From the NCBI GenBank assembly GCA_013334735.1, contig JAAXXA010000058.1:923-10339 (forward strand): a stretch of DNA of 9,417 bases, read 5' to 3'. Below are positions 7,040 to 9,417 of this stretch, piece by piece. A model generated the notes under the pieces. That model was not told the DNA's origin. It saw nothing but the letters and a program-made list of their open reading frames with translations, and ran no database searches. The translations under genes and the position numbers were made by a program. The stretch comes from Bacteroidota bacterium. GTDB lineage: Bacteria; Bacteroidota; Bacteroidia; Bacteroidales; CG2-30-32-10. Numbering within the stretch: position 1 is the first letter of the stretch; every line of letters starts with the position of its first letter.

Positions 7040-8125
7040 TTGCCGACAAAAACAAAAAATATTCTAATTTGTCCTTTGGATTGGGGCTTAGGGCACGCAA
7101 CACGTTGTGTTCCGATTATCAAAATGTTAATTGATAAAGGGGCAAATGTAACAATAGGCGCCGACAACAGACCCCTTGCTTTTTTAAAAGAAGAATTCCC
7201 CAATTTGCCTTTTGTTAAATTTCCGGGCTATAATATCCGCTACCCTGAAAACAGAAGTATGGTACTTAAAATGCTTATATCTTTTCCTAAAATTTTAAAA
7301 AAGTTAAGAGAAGAACATATTTTTCTAAAAAAAATTATTTCTGATTATTCAATTGACATTGTTATTTCAGATAACAGGTTCGGTCTTTGGAATAAAAAAA
7401 CAAAGTGCATTTATATTACTCATCAACTTAATATAAAATGCCCCTCATGGCTTAGAATTTTCGAATATGTGTTATTTAAAATTAATAAATATTTCATTGA
7501 TAAATATGACGAATGTTGGATTCCGGATAAAGAAAATTTGAATATTTCAGGGGAATTGACAAGAAATTACAAATCTTTTAAAAATATTCATTATATTGGA
7601 TTATTATCCCGTTTTTATCAAAATATCAATACTTCCGAAAGCAAACCAAAATATGATGTGATATGTATTCTTTCCGGACCGGAACCACAAAGAACGATTT
7701 TTGAAAATATTATTCTAAAACAAATTAGAAAAAATAATATCATTAGAATTCTTATTGTTCGAGGATTAACCGAATCATCTGCATCAGAGAAGTTGCAAGA
7801 GAATGTACTTTTTACAGATCATCTTGAAACAGACACATTATTTCAGGCAATTTCGGAAGCGGATATAATAATTTGCAGACCGGGTTACACAAGTATAATG
7901 GATATTATAACTATTGGCAAAAAAGCAATTTTTGTTCCTACTCCAGGGCAAACAGAACAAGAATATCTAGCAGAATATTACAAAAACAGAGGATGGTTCT
8001 ATTCAATTAACCAAAAGAAATTTAATCTTTTCAGATCTCTTGAAAAATCAAAATTTTATCCGGGATGGAAAGCAAAATATGATAATGAAGACCTTGCCGA
8101 TAGAGTGAATTTTTGGCTGGATTAA
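7040..8125 (+). CDS. MurG/family 28-like glycosyltransferase, TTG start
   Basis: A 361-residue cytoplasmic GT-B enzyme that probably transfers a sugar from a nucleotide donor. The N-terminal domain opens NILICPLDWGLGHATR (7-22), where the glycine-rich GLGH loop corresponds to the GxGGH loop of MurG-type enzymes. SDNRFG (110-115) and THQL (127-130) continue the acceptor-side domain. The C-terminal domain has LSGPEPQRT (from 211), a RPGYTS turn (280-285) and PTPGQTEQE (300-308), matching the donor-binding region of Glyco_tran_28_C proteins. The start is taken as TTG at 7040: a stop codon lies in frame at 7007-7009, no ATG lies between them, and the first internal ATG (residue 29) would remove the GLGH motif. 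The family resembles archaeal and bacterial MJ1255-like proteins. It is cotranscribed and probably translationally coupled with the receptor gene. It is not murG itself: it lacks the MurG signature and cell-wall gene neighbours. Acceptor is unknown. Confidence 0.85.
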   Translation: MPTKTKNILICPLDWGLGHATRCVPIIKMLIDKGANVTIGADNRPLAFLKEEFPNLPFVKFPGYNIRYPENRSMVLKMLISFPKILKKLREEHIFLKKIISDYSIDIVISDNRFGLWNKKTKCIYITHQLNIKCPSWLRIFEYVLFKINKYFIDKYDECWIPDKENLNISGELTRNYKSFKNIHYIGLLSRFYQNINTSESKPKYDVICILSGPEPQRTIFENIILKQIRKNNIIRILIVRGLTESSASEKLQENVLFTDHLETDTLFQAISEADIIICRPGYTSIMDIITIGKKAIFVPTPGQTEQEYLAEYYKNRGWFYSINQKKFNLFRSLEKSKFYPGWKAKYDNEDLADRVNFWLD

Positions 8126-8148
8126 TCAAAGCATATAATATACAAGGA

Positions 8149-8178
8149 TTGTTAATTCATTTTTTTTTTATACTTTTG
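8149..8178 (+). promoter_or_regulatory. Bacteroidota-type promoter for the family 4 glycosyltransferase gene
   Basis: TTG at 8149-8151, a 19-nt spacer containing a run of ten T (8160-8169), and TACTTTTG at 8171-8178 fit the -33 TTG and -7 TAnnTTTG consensus with normal spacing. The transcript would start near 8185, giving a leader of about 65 nt. No hairpin terminator is visible between the preceding stop (8125) and this promoter, so read-through from the upstream operon is possible. Confidence 0.55.
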
Positions 8179-8250
8179 AATTCAAATTCTTAACAAACAA
8201 ACAACCAGCAACAGACTAGTTACTAATATTAAAAACTCAAAAAATGAATT

Positions 8251-9405
8251 ATGAGAAAGCTAAAAATTCTTCAGGCTGTTTATTGTTTAAGTCGTGGTGG
8301 CGCCGAAAAACTTGCTATTGATATAACAAATGAATTGAACAAAAGAGAAAATATTGAAGCTTTACTTGTTAGTTTTGATAAAACAGAAGATTATGAATAC
8401 GATATATCAGAAGTTAACTATAAATATTGTCCTTCAAAAACGGAACTTTCATTTTTTGGAAAAAACAAATTATCTGCTGATAGTTTTAAAGAAGTATTAA
8501 AAGAATTTAAACCCGACATTATTCACTCCCACCTGTTTTTATCAGAATTAATCACTCGTTTTGAAATATCAGATAACATTAAATACGTTACACATTGCCA
8601 CGATAATATAGTACAATTTAAAAAATTTGACATTTGCAGCATATTTAATCGTCGAAAATTTACAAACTTTTTTGAAAGACATTATATTTTAAACAAATAC
8701 CGGCAATGCAATAATAATTTCATTGCTATTTCTGAAGATAATCAAATGTATCTAAGAAAAAATCTTCCTCTTATTTTTCAAAAAAATATTTTTTTGCATC
8801 ATAATGCAATTGTTTTTAAAAACTATTTCAATCCTTTAAAACAAATAACAGAAAAATCGGATTGTATTAAACTCGTTAGTGTAGGAAGTTTTTTAGATAA
8901 AAAAAATCAAATTTTTTTAATAGATGTTGTAAAAATATTAATTAATAGCGGTTTTAATGTGCATTTAACTTTATTGGGCGAAGGGAAAAACAGAATTAAT
9001 ATTGAGAAAAAAATTAATGAACTTGAATTAGACCAATATGTAACTTTAAAAGGAAATGTTCAAAATGTTGAAAAATATTATTTTGAGTCCGATATTTATG
9101 TTCACTCCGCTTATTATGAACCGTTCGGATTGGTTTTATTAGAAGCTATGGCAGCAGGTTTGCCTGTAGTATGTTTAGATGGTAAAGGTAACAGGGATAT
9201 CATTGAAGAAGGTAAAAACGGATTTTTTATTCAAAATCCCGATCCAAATGTTTTTGCATCTAAAATAATCACATTAATAAATAATAAAGACCTCTATAGA
9301 AATATTGCGGAATATGCCCAAAATTATGCTTCCGCTTTTGATATGAATATATATATTGATAAATTAGTACGATTTTATAACAAAATAATTAATGGAAACT
9401 CCTAA
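8251..9405 (+). CDS. Family 4 (GT-B) glycosyltransferase
   Basis: A 384-residue cytoplasmic or membrane-associated retaining glycosyltransferase, likely adding a sugar during surface polysaccharide (capsule, LPS O-chain or exopolysaccharide) assembly. The N-terminal domain starts LKILQAVYCLSRGGAEKLA, with the acceptor-side GGAEK at 16-20, and contains DIIHSHLF (about 89-96). The C-terminal donor domain begins with VSVGSFLDKKNQ (about 210-220), continues LTLLGEGKNR and VTLKGNV, and carries the EX7E motif EPFGLVLLE at 290-298 followed by AMAAGLPVV and GKNGFF. All expected GT4 elements are present and length is typical. The ATG at 8251 is used; an ATG at 8244 is out of frame. It has its own promoter at 8149-8178 and its end overlaps another reading frame, so it likely heads an operon. 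Base composition is markedly more A+T-rich than in the repeat protein, with A8 and T7 runs. Sugar specificity cannot be told. Confidence 0.92.
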   Translation: MRKLKILQAVYCLSRGGAEKLAIDITNELNKRENIEALLVSFDKTEDYEYDISEVNYKYCPSKTELSFFGKNKLSADSFKEVLKEFKPDIIHSHLFLSELITRFEISDNIKYVTHCHDNIVQFKKFDICSIFNRRKFTNFFERHYILNKYRQCNNNFIAISEDNQMYLRKNLPLIFQKNIFLHHNAIVFKNYFNPLKQITEKSDCIKLVSVGSFLDKKNQIFLIDVVKILINSGFNVHLTLLGEGKNRINIEKKINELELDQYVTLKGNVQNVEKYYFESDIYVHSAYYEPFGLVLLEAMAAGLPVVCLDGKGNRDIIEEGKNGFFIQNPDPNVFASKIITLINNKDLYRNIAEYAQNYASAFDMNIYIDKLVRFYNKIINGNS

Positions 9406-9417
9406 AGTAATAAAGCC
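9392..9417 (+). CDS. Start of a downstream gene, cut by the window end
   Basis: ATG at 9392 opens a frame (METPKVIK...) without a stop to the window edge. It overlaps the last 14 bases of the family 4 glycosyltransferase gene in a different frame, the kind of overlap common within polysaccharide operons. Only eight codons are visible, so the product cannot be identified. A start just beyond the edge or chance are alternatives. Confidence 0.4.

Noticed and set aside
4717..8125. A polysaccharide-utilisation locus (SusC/SusD type)
   Set aside because: The receptor is too short for SusC and there is no SusD lipoprotein, glycoside hydrolase or sensor-regulator gene next to it.
8244..8250. ATG at 8244 as an earlier start for the family 4 glycosyltransferase
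   Set aside because: It is 7 bases upstream and out of frame, and that frame stops after about 25 codons.
1..9417. A new defence, mobile or toxin-antitoxin system
   Set aside because: All genes are assigned to secretion cargo, outer-membrane receptor or glycosyltransferase families; no nuclease, integrase, transposase, reverse transcriptase or small paired genes are present.

Overview
The window looks like a chromosomal stretch from a member of the Bacteroidota, probably an environmental or anaerobic lineage; I cannot place it more finely. The evidence is a very A+T-rich genome, a surface protein with a type IX secretion (T9SS) type A C-terminal sorting domain, a TonB-dependent receptor with an N-terminal carboxypeptidase-regulatory-like domain, start codons in A-rich leaders without Shine-Dalgarno sequences, and TAnnTTTG promoter boxes. 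Every gene seen lies on the + strand. No tRNA, rRNA, CRISPR array, insertion sequence or phage gene is visible.

Layout. Positions 1-121 hold the tail of whatever lies upstream plus an A-rich leader. Positions 122-4489 encode a 1455-residue secreted multidomain protein: signal peptide, four copies of a ~136-residue cysteine-containing beta-rich repeat, one fibronectin-III-like domain, two more copies of the same repeat, four ~100-residue FN3-like repeats of a second kind, and the T9SS tail. No catalytic domain is visible, so an adhesin or structural surface role is the best inference. A perfect 21-bp hairpin at 4505-4551 ends this transcription unit. The gap to 4716 contains a 12-bp palindrome and a probable promoter.

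Positions 4717-7035 encode a 772-residue TonB-dependent outer-membrane receptor. Only 4 nt later, from a TTG start, comes a 361-residue GT-B glycosyltransferase resembling MurG/family 28 (7040-8125); the two are almost certainly cotranscribed. A 125-nt gap carries a good Bacteroidota promoter match (TTG-N19-TACTTTTG). It is followed by a 384-residue family 4 glycosyltransferase (8251-9405). A further reading frame opens at 9392, overlapping the end of that gene and running off the window, which suggests a surface-polysaccharide gene cluster continues downstream.

How they fit together: the first gene is a self-contained secreted surface protein; the receptor and MurG-like enzyme form a small operon of unknown substrate; the last gene and the partial one probably belong to a glycan assembly locus. 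I see no clear evidence of a new multi-gene system. The most informative unusual signal is inside the first protein: two of the six repeats have lost the same two cysteines together, which predicts a specific disulfide.
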